From: DASRBO01 sp035653595
Lineage (GTDB): Bacteria > Actinomycetota > Acidimicrobiia > Acidimicrobiales > JAJPHE01
Length of the DNA: 8,869 bases
Direction: 5' to 3'
Assembly: GCA_035653595.1 (NCBI GenBank)
Contig: DASRBO010000116.1
Span: 1-8,869, forward strand
The notes under the pieces are model-generated. The model searched no databases, had not been told where the DNA came from, and saw nothing but the letters and a program-made list of their open reading frames with translations. A program made the position numbers and the translations under genes. Shown in pieces: positions 1 through 5,813 of this stretch. Numbering within the stretch: the first letter of the stretch is position 1; the number at the start of each line of letters is the position of its first letter.

Positions 1-153
1 CGAGGGCGAGTTGGTCGTGGTCGTGGAGGAGGGTGCGGAGGTGGTGGTGGTGCTCACCACGGCGGCGGGGACGGGCCGGGCCGGGCCGAGGCCCAGGGCG
101 AAGGCCAGCCCGGCTGCTGCCAAGACGCATGCGGCTGCCCGCAACGGTCGCAT
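1..153 (-). CDS. Secreted protein with signal peptide and poly-Thr/Ser linker (5' part only)
   Basis: This reading frame starts at an ATG (complement of 151-153) and stays open for all 51 codons to the left edge, so only the N-terminus is visible. It begins MRPLRAAACVLAAAGLAF, a short basic start followed by an Ala/Leu-rich hydrophobic core of about 20 residues. A Pro/Ala stretch (PARPVPAA) that could hold a signal peptidase site comes next, then a low-complexity linker with TTTT, SAPSS and TTTT. This layout is typical of actinobacterial exported or surface proteins with a disordered Ser/Thr spacer before the functional domain. The M23 peptidase at 4731-5786 has the same N-terminal style, so a cell-wall or extracellular role is plausible, but the functional domain is outside the window. 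No clear Shine-Dalgarno precedes the ATG. A weak CAGACT sits where a -10 box for a leaderless transcript would lie. Confidence 0.72.
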   Translation of the reverse strand, partial: MRPLRAAACVLAAAGLAFALGLGPARPVPAAVVSTTTTSAPSSTTTTNSPS

Positions 154-1722
154 TTGTTCAGTCTGACCGAGCCGACCACCGCGGTCGCGGAGCCGGCCGG
201 CGCCGGCCGGTCAACCGGCCGGCCGGTGGCGCTGATAGCCATGGCCACGGTCCTGCCCTTCCTCGGCCTGGCCGTGCGCCTCGGGGCCTACCGGCACCAC
301 ATTTTCCTGCGGGGCGACTTCGCCCTCATGGACCTGGCCGCCCGGCAGGCCGCCCGGTGGCACCAGCTGGTCGGGGCCTATGACCGCTTCGGCTGGCGCC
401 ACCCCGGCCCGGCCTACTTCTACCTCCTCGCCGGAGCCGGATCCGTCGTCGGACGGGGCCTTCCGGCCCAGGCGCAGTTCGTCTGCGCCCTGCTCCTCAA
501 CGCCGTGTCGGGAGCCCTGGCCGTCTGGCTCTTCGCCGGCACGGCACGCCGGCCGGTCGGCGCCGCCCTGGGGGTGGCGGCGCTGATCGCCGGGGCGACC
601 GCGGTCCTCGGGCAGATCGTCATCCTGAACCCGTGGAACCCCTACGTCACGGTCATGCCACTGCTCGTCCTGGCGGGTCTCACCCTGAGGGCGGTGAGGG
701 GTTCAGGGCCGGCCCTGGCAGGCTGCGCCCTGGTCGGCTCTCTGGTCATACAGACCGATCTGGGCACGGCTCCACTGGCGGTGCTGCTGTCGTTCTGCGC
801 CGCGGTGGGCTTCGTCCTGGGTCGTCGGGTGCGCCGGGTCGGTGAAGGCGCCGGTGCCGAAGCACACGCGTCGAGTCTGAACGTCGTGCGCGCCTCGGGC
901 ACCGCCGGCCTTGCCGTGCTGACCCTCGTCTCGTGGCTGCCGGCCGTCGTCGATCAGGCTTCCGGACACCCGGGCAACCTCACCCTGATCTGGCGCTTCT
1001 TCACCGGCAACCATCCCCACGTCGGCCCGATGGGTGGCCTCGATCTCGTCGGCCGGGTGCAGGGCCTTCTGGTCGGCCTCCACGGGGTCGGTTGGGCCGG
1101 TCTCGTCCTGCCCGGGGCGCTCGGGCTGACGGCGCTGGTGTTGGGGCTCCGTCAGGCGTCGTTCGCCGCAGTCGGCTGCGGTCTGCTGTGCGTCATCGGC
1201 ACGGGCGCTGCGGCGGCGGCGGCAGCCGACATCGTGGGACCACCATTTGCCTATCTGGTCACCTGGGCGGTCGTGCCCACCCTGACGGGCGCAGCCGGTC
1301 TGGTGATCGTCGCCGTCGACGGCCCGCTCAGGGGTAGAGCCGTGGTCGTGGGGGCCATTTGGGTGGTCGCCCTCTTCGGTTTGATCGTCAAGGTCGTCCT
1401 CATCCCACCCATGCCGCACTACGACGCCGGCGAGATCCGGCGGGCCTGGGCGGTGGTCGGGCCGGAGCTGCCGGCCAGCCGGCACCAGCCAATCCTGATC
1501 GACACCCTCGATCCCCTCGGGTGGGCGGTGGCGGCAGGTCTGGCCGACGAGGTGGTCGGCTCCGGCCGCCCCCTCCGGGTGGTACCAGGGTGGGAGTTCC
1601 AGTACGGGAGGGAATACATGGGGCCGGCGCGGTTCGAGATCCGCATCGGTCCACCGGAGGCCGGATCGCCCTCCTTCGGGGGCCAGTCCGTCGAGATGGC
1701 GCCGGTCGCGTCCGGCGGATGA
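154..1722 (+). CDS. Polytopic membrane protein, GT-C glycosyltransferase-like
   Basis: A protein of up to 522 residues with roughly 10-12 hydrophobic segments from about residue 25 to 418, then a soluble C-terminal part (about 419-522) that should lie outside the membrane. An acidic residue in the first external loop (RGDFAL, D55), a conserved-looking GWRHPGPAYFY (80-90), NPWNPYVTVMPL (159-170) and QTDLGTAPL (200-208) resemble features of large actinobacterial membrane proteins related to GT-C glycosyltransferases. Those enzymes use polyprenyl-phosphate sugars, with a catalytic Asp in the first outer loop. Enzyme activity and substrate are inference. The start is uncertain: TTG at 154 is the first possible start in this open frame, but it touches the start codon of the divergent gene and has no ribosome site. 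GTG at 226 and ATG at 241 are alternatives, at the edge of the first hydrophobic segment. The stop is immediately followed by the palindrome array. A hypothetical membrane protein with no enzyme activity is the alternative. Confidence 0.75.
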   Translation: MFSLTEPTTAVAEPAGAGRSTGRPVALIAMATVLPFLGLAVRLGAYRHHIFLRGDFALMDLAARQAARWHQLVGAYDRFGWRHPGPAYFYLLAGAGSVVGRGLPAQAQFVCALLLNAVSGALAVWLFAGTARRPVGAALGVAALIAGATAVLGQIVILNPWNPYVTVMPLLVLAGLTLRAVRGSGPALAGCALVGSLVIQTDLGTAPLAVLLSFCAAVGFVLGRRVRRVGEGAGAEAHASSLNVVRASGTAGLAVLTLVSWLPAVVDQASGHPGNLTLIWRFFTGNHPHVGPMGGLDLVGRVQGLLVGLHGVGWAGLVLPGALGLTALVLGLRQASFAAVGCGLLCVIGTGAAAAAAADIVGPPFAYLVTWAVVPTLTGAAGLVIVAVDGPLRGRAVVVGAIWVVALFGLIVKVVLIPPMPHYDAGEIRRAWAVVGPELPASRHQPILIDTLDPLGWAVAAGLADEVVGSGRPLRVVPGWEFQYGREYMGPARFEIRIGPPEAGSPSFGGQSVEMAPVASGG

Positions 1723-1897
1723 GGAAGATCTTCCGGAAGGCTTCCGCGCCGGAAGGGGGCGCTGCCGAGACCGCCGCCCGTGGCCGGATACCCTTCCGGA
1801 AGGAAGTCGCGCCAGAACCCCAGGCTTCCGGAAGGAATCCGGTGGCTTCCGCATGGAATCCTTCCGGAAGCGCTTCCGCCCCGGAAGGGGAGCCGTT

Positions 1898-1919
1898 GGC
1901 TTCCTTCCGGAAGGAAGCC
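1898..1919. repeat. 22-bp perfect palindrome inside the array
   Basis: The longest perfect inverted repeat in the array is centred between 1908 and 1909. Each arm reads GGCTTCCTTCC and its exact complement, so every arm contains two TTCC blocks. It could extrude as a cruciform or bind a dimer or tetramer. Confidence 0.9.
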
Positions 1920-1960
1920 GGAAGCCATCTCCTTCCGGGGACCGGTCGCCGGAAGCCATC
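1917..1960 (+). repeat. Direct repeat GCCGGAAGCCATC, two copies
   Basis: The 13-nt word GCCGGAAGCCATC occurs exactly at 1917-1929 and 1948-1960, a 31-bp period (about three helical turns). A CTTCCGG lies between the copies at 1932-1938. It is the only direct repeat longer than the basic half-site that I see in the array, and it lies nearest the HTH gene promoter. Confidence 0.8.
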
Positions 1961-1969
1961 CGGAAGCCC

Positions 1970-1998
1970 TTCCCCGCCAAAGTGCCCACGGCTATGCT
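1970..1998 (+). promoter_or_regulatory. Candidate promoter for the HTH gene (leaderless)
   Basis: TTCCCC at 1970-1975 is separated by 17 bp from TATGCT at 1993-1998, which fits the actinobacterial TANNNT -10 pattern. Transcription would begin about seven bases later, on or next to the ATG at 2006, so the mRNA would be leaderless. The -35 starts four bases after the last CGGAAG of the array, so a protein bound there could block or recruit polymerase. Confidence 0.5.
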
Positions 1999-2005
1999 GT
2001 CTCTC

Positions 2006-2482
2006 ATGCCCAGTGCTTCTGATACGTACACGGCCGCCCAGGCCGCCGAGCTGCTCGGGGTGAGCGAGCGCCGCATCCGCCAACTGGTGGCCGAAGGGAA
2101 GCTTCCGGGCCGGCGCGGAACCGACGGGGTCGTCCGCATCCGCCAGCAGGCGGTCAACGAGGAGCGCAAGAAGCGTCGGGCTTCCGCTCCCCGGAAGGCG
2201 GCCGCCACTCCGAGGGCCGCCAGGGCGGCGGCCCGACCCGCCCCGGTGGATGTCGACGAACTGGCTCAGGCGGTCGCCTCGGCCGTGGGCCAGCGCATCG
2301 AGGGACAGCTGGAGATCACCCGCAAGGCGGAGAGCCTCGTCCGTCAGGAGCTCGACGAGGAACGCGCCCGGCGGATGCAGGTGGAGGCGCAGTTGTCCGA
2401 CGCCCAGCAGAAGATCGCCGAGCTGGAGTCACGCGCCGGCCGCGGCGGGCTGTTCGGTCGCAGGCGCCGCGCCGACACCTGA
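2006..2482 (+). CDS. MerR/excisionase-type HTH DNA-binding protein with coiled coil
   Basis: A 158-residue protein. Residues 8-35 (YTAAQAAELLGVSERRIRQL, then VAEGKLPG) form a clear helix-turn-helix of the HTH_17/excisionase/MerR-like type, with a wing-like continuation (GTDGVVRIR) to about 47. Residues 52-78 are a basic Lys/Arg/Ala/Pro linker that could touch DNA non-specifically. Residues 82-145 are a charged heptad-like helix (QLEITRKAESLVRQELDEER and onward) expected to be a coiled coil. The tail GLFGRRRRADT is basic. ATG 2006 is chosen because it sits about seven bases after a TATGCT -10 box and starts right before the HTH; ATG 1994 is inside that -10. A longer frame reaches 1853 but only reads through the palindrome array. 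The layout recalls KfrA, RacA and BldC-like proteins, which bind repeated sites, often next to their own gene. The array upstream is the obvious target, and autoregulation is likely but inferred. Confidence 0.85.
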   Translation: MPSASDTYTAAQAAELLGVSERRIRQLVAEGKLPGRRGTDGVVRIRQQAVNEERKKRRASAPRKAAATPRAARAAARPAPVDVDELAQAVASAVGQRIEGQLEITRKAESLVRQELDEERARRMQVEAQLSDAQQKIAELESRAGRGGLFGRRRRADT

Positions 2483-2503
2483 GGCCGAGCTCCTGGGAGA
2501 TCG

Positions 2504-2532
2504 TTGCGCGGCGCCCTCGTTCGGCGTACAAA
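2504..2532 (+). promoter_or_regulatory. Candidate promoter for the six-TM membrane protein
   Basis: TTGCGC at 2504-2509 and TACAAA at 2527-2532 (followed by T) are 17 bp apart, as for a housekeeping sigma promoter. Transcription would start near 2540, giving a leader of about 50 nt. Confidence 0.45.
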
Positions 2533-2548
2533 TGAGTTCGGGTGGAGT

Positions 2549-2564
2549 ACGGGCTTCGGCCCGT
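2549..2564 (+). promoter_or_regulatory. UUCG-loop hairpin in the mRNA leader
   Basis: ACGGGC (2549-2554), TTCG, GCCCGT (2559-2564) forms a perfect six-pair stem closed by a C(UUCG)G tetraloop, one of the most stable RNA loops. It lies about 10-25 nt into the predicted transcript, 12 nt before the ribosome site. It may stabilise the 5' end or affect translation. With no U-run after it, it is not a typical terminator. Confidence 0.6.
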
Positions 2565-2590
2565 TACCCGTCAAAGGGGGGATCCACCCA

Positions 2591-3292
2591 ATGAACGAGA
2601 CCAAATGGGAGCGATACGGTGCCGGGGCCGGAGTCGCATTTGTCGTGCTCTTCGTCATCGGCACCTTCGTCGTGCCGATGCCACCCCACTTCGACGCCTC
2701 CAGCTCGAAGATGGCGTCGTACGTGTCGGACCACCGGCACGGCCTGATGGTGGCAACGCTGCTGGAGGGGTTCGCCGTGCTGGCGTTCCTCTGGTTCATC
2801 GGGCACCTCCGCCACGTCCTGCACCGGGCCGAAGGTGGAGCTGAGGCGCTGTCGCCGATTGTGTTCGCCTCCGGCGTCGCCCTGGCGGCGGTGGGGATGA
2901 TGGCGGCACTCCCTCTGGCGACCCTTGCGTTCATGGCTGGGCATGCGGGCGACACCAGCGCCGCTGTCGTCCGCATGCTCTTCGAGATGAACTTCGTCCT
3001 GGGTTGCCTGGCTTCGTTGGCGGCCGGCCTGTTCACACTGGCCGCGTCCTGGTCGATGGTCAGGGGCGAGATGCTCAACACCAACCTCGGCTGGCTCGGA
3101 CTGCTGTTCACCGCCTGCCTGTGGGTGTCGGGCTCCGCCGAGCTGTTCCTGTCGTCCTACAGCCGCGGTCTCGACGTGCTCAACCTGGTCGGCGTGCTCG
3201 GGTTCTGCCTCTGGATGCTGATGGCCAGCCTGGCCATGTACCAGCACCCGGAAGTGGAGCGGGCCGGCGCCCACCACCCCGTGTTTGCCTGA
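2591..3292 (+). CDS. Six-TM membrane protein of unknown function
   Basis: A 233-residue integral membrane protein. Hydrophobic segments lie at about 11-30, 51-76, 87-117, 133-157, 164-185 and 195-216, with a short cytoplasmic start (MNETKWERYG) and a His-rich hydrophilic tail (EVERAGAHHPVFA). The loop PMPPHFDASSSKMASYVSDHRHG (29-51), followed by a long hydrophobic helix, resembles DUF4386-like actinobacterial membrane proteins. I cannot confirm the family and assign no function. ATG 2591 is preferred because AAAGGGGGGAT (2574-2584) provides a purine-rich ribosome site just upstream. The frame is open back to 2504, but that part overlaps the predicted promoter and leader hairpin and looks non-coding. 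It appears to be a single-gene transcript ending at the hairpin at 3347-3376. Confidence 0.82.
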   Translation: MNETKWERYGAGAGVAFVVLFVIGTFVVPMPPHFDASSSKMASYVSDHRHGLMVATLLEGFAVLAFLWFIGHLRHVLHRAEGGAEALSPIVFASGVALAAVGMMAALPLATLAFMAGHAGDTSAAVVRMLFEMNFVLGCLASLAAGLFTLAASWSMVRGEMLNTNLGWLGLLFTACLWVSGSAELFLSSYSRGLDVLNLVGVLGFCLWMLMASLAMYQHPEVERAGAHHPVFA

Positions 3293-3346
3293 CGGGTACC
3301 TCCGACCGGGGGTTCCGTCTCGCTGAGTCAGGAGCGGCGGGGGAGA

Positions 3347-3376
3347 AGAGGGTCCGGGTGAGTGCCCGGACCCTCT
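3347..3376. terminator. Bidirectional terminator hairpin between convergent genes
   Basis: A perfect 12-bp stem (3347-3358 with 3365-3376; arm AGAGGGTCCGGG) closes a six-base loop (TGAGTG). It lies 54 bases past the membrane protein stop and eight bases past the hydrolase stop on the other strand, as expected for a shared terminator. The stem is followed by pyrimidines (CTCTCATGTTC) rather than a clean U-run, as is usual in high-GC actinobacteria. Confidence 0.75.
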
Positions 3377-3383
3377 CTCATGT

Positions 3384-4547
3384 TCACACTCCGGCCAGTG
3401 CCCGACCCATCATGTCGATGAAGTTCGCGCTGTAGAAGCGGCTCCGCTCCTCGTCAGTCACGGACTCGAGGCTGCGACCGAACCGCCCCAGCGGATTGCG
3501 GCCCCCTTCGACATGGGGGTAGTCGGAGGAGAACATGCACACCTGGGGCCCCGTGTTGCGGATCACCCAGCCGGCATCCTCGTGCGGGTACGGGGTCACC
3601 CGGACCTGTCGGAGGATGTACTCGCTGGGCTTCAGCTCCAAGGACTGCAGCCTCGTCTCGTTCTTGCGGAAGGCGTCACCGGCCGAGTCGAGTGAACGCA
3701 TGAGGCCGGGCACCCAGGAGGCGCCCTGCTCGATCACGCCGATGCGCAGCTCCGGGAACCGATCGAGCACACCGTCGATGATCATGGTCGCCAGCGTTTG
3801 CATCACCGGGTAGGGGATGGCCATGTAGTCCACGGAACGGAAGTTCCCATCCCCCCCGTGGAAGTCCGGCACCGGCGGGAGCCCGTTCTCGAAGTAAGCC
3901 GGATCGAGGAGCTGCCCGCCGCCACCGACATGGAACACGATGGGGACCCCGGCTTCCTGGGCCTGGGCCCAGACGGGATCGAGCCCGATGTGGGTCGGGG
4001 AGTGGCCCTTGGGACAGGCGGAGGCGATCATGAGGGCCTTGCAGCCCATCGCCAGCGCCTCGGCGGTGAAGGCATCTGACCGGTCGCAGTCGGCGAGAGG
4101 GACGTAGCCGACCGGCAGCAGGCGGGGATCGACGGAGCAGAAGTCGACGATGGCCCGGTTGTGGGCCCGGGCGATGCCGTAGGCGTAGTCGAGGTCGTCG
4201 CCGTGCTCGGCCTGGAGCAGGGCCTTGTTGGCGAAGGTGTTGAAGACCAGCTGGCTGGCGAAGCCGAGCATGTCGAGGGCGGCGGGGCGATCCTCCTTGA
4301 TGAAGGACCCGGTGGCCGCCCAGTTCTTCCTCAGCATGATCTGCTCGGCATCCTCGGACCGGTAGTCGGGGTCGGCGTGCTTGCGGCGGAAGTGGCCGAT
4401 CAGGTCGGACTCGCCCGGTGCCACCGTGCTCACGTAGAGCGGGGCCAGCCGGGCCCGGATGTCGGGATCGGCGTACTCGGTCAGCCAGTCCGGCGTCTCC
4501 ATGACGTGGGCGTCGGCGTCGTGGATCAGACTCTCCGCATAGGGCAC
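3384..4547 (-). CDS. Amidohydrolase-2 family metal-dependent hydrolase/decarboxylase
   Basis: A 387-residue TIM-barrel protein of the amidohydrolase-2 family (the ACMSD and gamma-resorcylate decarboxylase group). The first strand carries DADAHVME (10-17), the family's D-x-H-type metal site with a following Glu. HVGGGG (206-211) supplies a His. RFPELRIGVIEQGASWVPGL (263-282) is the characteristic strand with E273, and SSDYPHVEGG (340-349) carries the metal-binding D342. The C-terminal FYSANFIDMMG is also typical, and the length is normal for the family. Members hydrolyse or non-oxidatively decarboxylate aromatic or cyclic acids; the substrate cannot be read here. The GTG start at 4547 is chosen because AGGGGG (4555-4560 on the complement) lies seven bases upstream and the family's N-terminal motif begins within ten residues. 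The frame continues upstream without a stop to 5210, but that part is antisense to the M23 gene. It is monocistronic, with an inverted repeat just ahead of the ribosome site. Confidence 0.9.
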   Translation of the reverse strand: MPYAESLIHDADAHVMETPDWLTEYADPDIRARLAPLYVSTVAPGESDLIGHFRRKHADPDYRSEDAEQIMLRKNWAATGSFIKEDRPAALDMLGFASQLVFNTFANKALLQAEHGDDLDYAYGIARAHNRAIVDFCSVDPRLLPVGYVPLADCDRSDAFTAEALAMGCKALMIASACPKGHSPTHIGLDPVWAQAQEAGVPIVFHVGGGGQLLDPAYFENGLPPVPDFHGGDGNFRSVDYMAIPYPVMQTLATMIIDGVLDRFPELRIGVIEQGASWVPGLMRSLDSAGDAFRKNETRLQSLELKPSEYILRQVRVTPYPHEDAGWVIRNTGPQVCMFSSDYPHVEGGRNPLGRFGRSLESVTDEERSRFYSANFIDMMGRALAGV

Positions 4548-4564
4548 GGCCCTACCCCCTAGTG

Positions 4565-4584
4565 TTGTGGCTTTCCGCCCACAA
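4565..4584. promoter_or_regulatory. Operator-like inverted repeat TTGTGG-N8-CCACAA
   Basis: TTGTGG (4565-4570) and CCACAA (4579-4584) are exact inverted copies separated by eight bases, 18 bases upstream of the amidohydrolase start. Size and position suit a dimeric repressor of that gene, possibly also acting on the divergent M23 gene. No regulator is encoded next to it, so this is inference from the symmetry alone. Confidence 0.45.
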
Positions 4585-4591
4585 TGCCATG

Positions 4592-4692
4592 CCGGCCCCG
4601 GCGGGGCCGGGGCGCCGGGGAAGGAGACCGGGGAGCCCGGGGTGAATCCAGACCCTCGGGAACGCCGGCCCCCGACCGGGGCTGCGGTCGGG
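4592..4692. other. GC-rich hairpins in the divergent intergenic region
   Basis: The 183-bp gap 4548-4730 contains two good stems: CCGGCCCC-GGC-GGGGCCGG at 4592-4610 (eight pairs, three-base loop) and CCCGACC with GGTCGGG at 4671-4692 (seven pairs, eight-base loop). Neither is followed by a U-run. They may be leader structures of the M23 transcript. I see no convincing promoter for the M23 gene in the gap. Confidence 0.45.
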
Positions 4693-4730
4693 TGGGAGGC
4701 CGAGGAACCTGACAGGAGGTGCTCCAGCGC

Positions 4731-5786
4731 ATGCGTGGCGGGAAGGTGGTGGCGGCCACCCTGGTGGTCATGGCGTCGGGCTGGGCCGGGGCCCTCGGTG
4801 CCCGGGCCGCGGCCGACGGGTCCTCGACCACCGCCCAGACCGCCATCACCGCCTCCACGACCAGCACCTCGGAGGCCGTTTCGCCGGGCTCCTCCACCAC
4901 GACCACGGCCCAGGGGGGTGTCGCCACCTCCACGACCCGGCCCGGCACGACCACCACCACCGCCGGGGCCCAGGCCAGTAGCACCCCCACCACCATCGAC
5001 GCCGGGCTGTGGTCGATGTCCCAGTCGGTCAGGCGCAGCGGCACCTCGAGCACGGCCGCCCTCCTGGCCGCCCTGGCACCGCTGTCGCGCTACGGGCTCA
5101 CCCCGGTCCAGATAGCCATCGTGGGGATGGGCCAGTTCCCGGTCGCCGGCCCGGCGAGCTACAGCGACGACTGGCTGGAGTACCGATCGTTCCCCACGCC
5201 TCACCTGCACATGGGCGTGGATGTGGACGCCGCCTACGGCACCCCGTTGCGGTCGCCGGCCAGCGGGACCCTGCAGTACACCGACAGCGACCCTGACGGT
5301 TACGGCTTAACCGCCATGGTCACCGCCCCCGACCGGACCTTCTACGTGCTGGCCCACATGAGCGCCACCGTGTTGGGACTGACGAGCGGGGCGCCCGTCA
5401 AGCAGGGACAGGTCATCGGCTTCGTGGGCAGCTCCGGGGATGCCACCGGCCCCCACCTGCACTTCGAGGTGCACCCGAACGGGGGCGCCGGGGTCGATCC
5501 CAAGCCCATCCTCGACTCCTACCTTAACCAGGCCATCGCGGCAGCGCCGGCCGTCATCGCCGCCTTCGCCGGCCCGACCACGTCGCCCACGACCACAGCG
5601 GTCCCTGCGCCGGCGCCCCCGCCGTCATCCCAGTCCGAGGCCCTGTCCAGCACCCCTGCCCTCGCTCCCCGTCCGTGGTCGGCCGCCCCCCTGCTTCGAG
5701 CCCTGGCCCTCATCGGGGTGGTGGCGGCGGCGGGGGCGGCGTGGGAGACCTACCAGCGACGCCGGCCGCGCGCCGTGCCTGACTAG
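4731..5786 (+). CDS. Membrane-anchored M23 family metallopeptidase (LytM-like)
   Basis: A 351-residue exported protein. Residues 1-28 are a signal or anchor segment (MRGGKVVAATLVVMASGWAG). Residues 30-90 are a Ser/Thr-rich linker with several TTTT runs, 91-140 a predicted helical spacer, and about 155-262 the M23 endopeptidase domain. A second Pro/Thr/Ser linker (281-316) follows, then a hydrophobic segment (about 319-338) and the basic tail YQRRRPRAVPD. All zinc and catalytic residues are present: H160 and D164 (HMGVD), H209 (LAHMS), H242 and H244 (GPHLHFEVH). M23 enzymes cut peptide cross-links of peptidoglycan or activate such enzymes, so this should be an active cell-envelope hydrolase held on the outer face by one or both ends. 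ATG 4731 is chosen because AGGAGG at 4714-4719 lies 11 bases upstream; the in-frame GTG at 4719 overlaps that site. The next gene starts 27 bp after the stop, so they may be co-transcribed. Confidence 0.9.
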   Translation: MRGGKVVAATLVVMASGWAGALGARAAADGSSTTAQTAITASTTSTSEAVSPGSSTTTTAQGGVATSTTRPGTTTTTAGAQASSTPTTIDAGLWSMSQSVRRSGTSSTAALLAALAPLSRYGLTPVQIAIVGMGQFPVAGPASYSDDWLEYRSFPTPHLHMGVDVDAAYGTPLRSPASGTLQYTDSDPDGYGLTAMVTAPDRTFYVLAHMSATVLGLTSGAPVKQGQVIGFVGSSGDATGPHLHFEVHPNGGAGVDPKPILDSYLNQAIAAAPAVIAAFAGPTTSPTTTAVPAPAPPPSSQSEALSSTPALAPRPWSAAPLLRALALIGVVAAAGAAWETYQRRRPRAVPD

Positions 5787-5813
5787 GTTTTCGGCGGTTT
5801 GGGCCGAGGCCGT

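Larger units (their letters stand above)
1723..1966. repeat. Dense array of CTTCCG/CGGAAG palindromes
   Basis: The sequence holds CTTCCG nine times (starting 1730, 1741, 1793, 1825, 1846, 1861, 1873, 1904, 1932) and CGGAAG ten times (1734, 1750, 1797, 1829, 1865, 1882, 1908, 1919, 1950, 1961). Many are fused into perfect palindromes: 1723-1734 (GGAAGATCTTCC), 1730-1739, 1792-1803 (CCTTCCGGAAGG), 1825-1834, 1861-1870, 1865-1878 (CGGAAGCGCTTCCG) and a 22-bp one at 1898-1919. Others have a 3-nt centre: CTTCCG-CGC-CGGAAG at 1741-1755 and CTTCCG-CCC-CGGAAG at 1873-1887. Spacing is irregular. The array fills the gap between the membrane protein stop and the -35 region of the HTH gene. It could be a multi-site operator or centromere-like region for the neighbouring HTH protein, a REP/BIME-like mobile palindrome cluster, or a transcription stop. 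The repeat itself is directly visible; its role is inference. The unit contains no stop codon in any frame, so all six frames look open here. Confidence 0.9.

Noticed and set aside
1723..1966. CRISPR array
   Set aside because: Units are 10-22 bp palindromes with irregular spacing. There are no equal-length spacers, no long direct repeat and no cas gene.
1723..1966. Eukaryotic ETS-type CCGGAA sites or host-derived DNA
   Set aside because: The surrounding genes are clearly bacterial and the palindromic arrangement is explained without it.
1723..1966. Insertion sequence remnant or its terminal repeats
   Set aside because: No transposase fragment and no target duplication are visible; the dyads are many and short rather than two long ends.
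1853..2005. An N-terminal extension of the HTH protein starting in the array
   Set aside because: The 51 extra residues merely translate the palindromes (repeated FRK, PEG and RKP patterns), and the promoter-like TATGCT sits right before ATG 2006.
703..2208. A 501-codon open frame on the minus strand across the membrane protein, the array and the HTH gene
   Set aside because: It is antisense to two better-supported genes, has low-complexity Arg/Pro/Gly/Ser composition without recognisable motifs, and stays open because the high-GC sequence and the stop-free CTTCCGGAAG unit keep all frames open.
4592..4610. Rho-independent terminator in the divergent region
   Set aside because: The stem is strong but no gene ends into it from either side and no U-run follows.
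4548..5210. Extension of the amidohydrolase to a 608-residue protein
   Set aside because: The extra 221 residues are Gly/Arg/Pro-rich, antisense to the M23 gene, and the GTG at 4547 has a good ribosome site right before the family's N-terminal motif.
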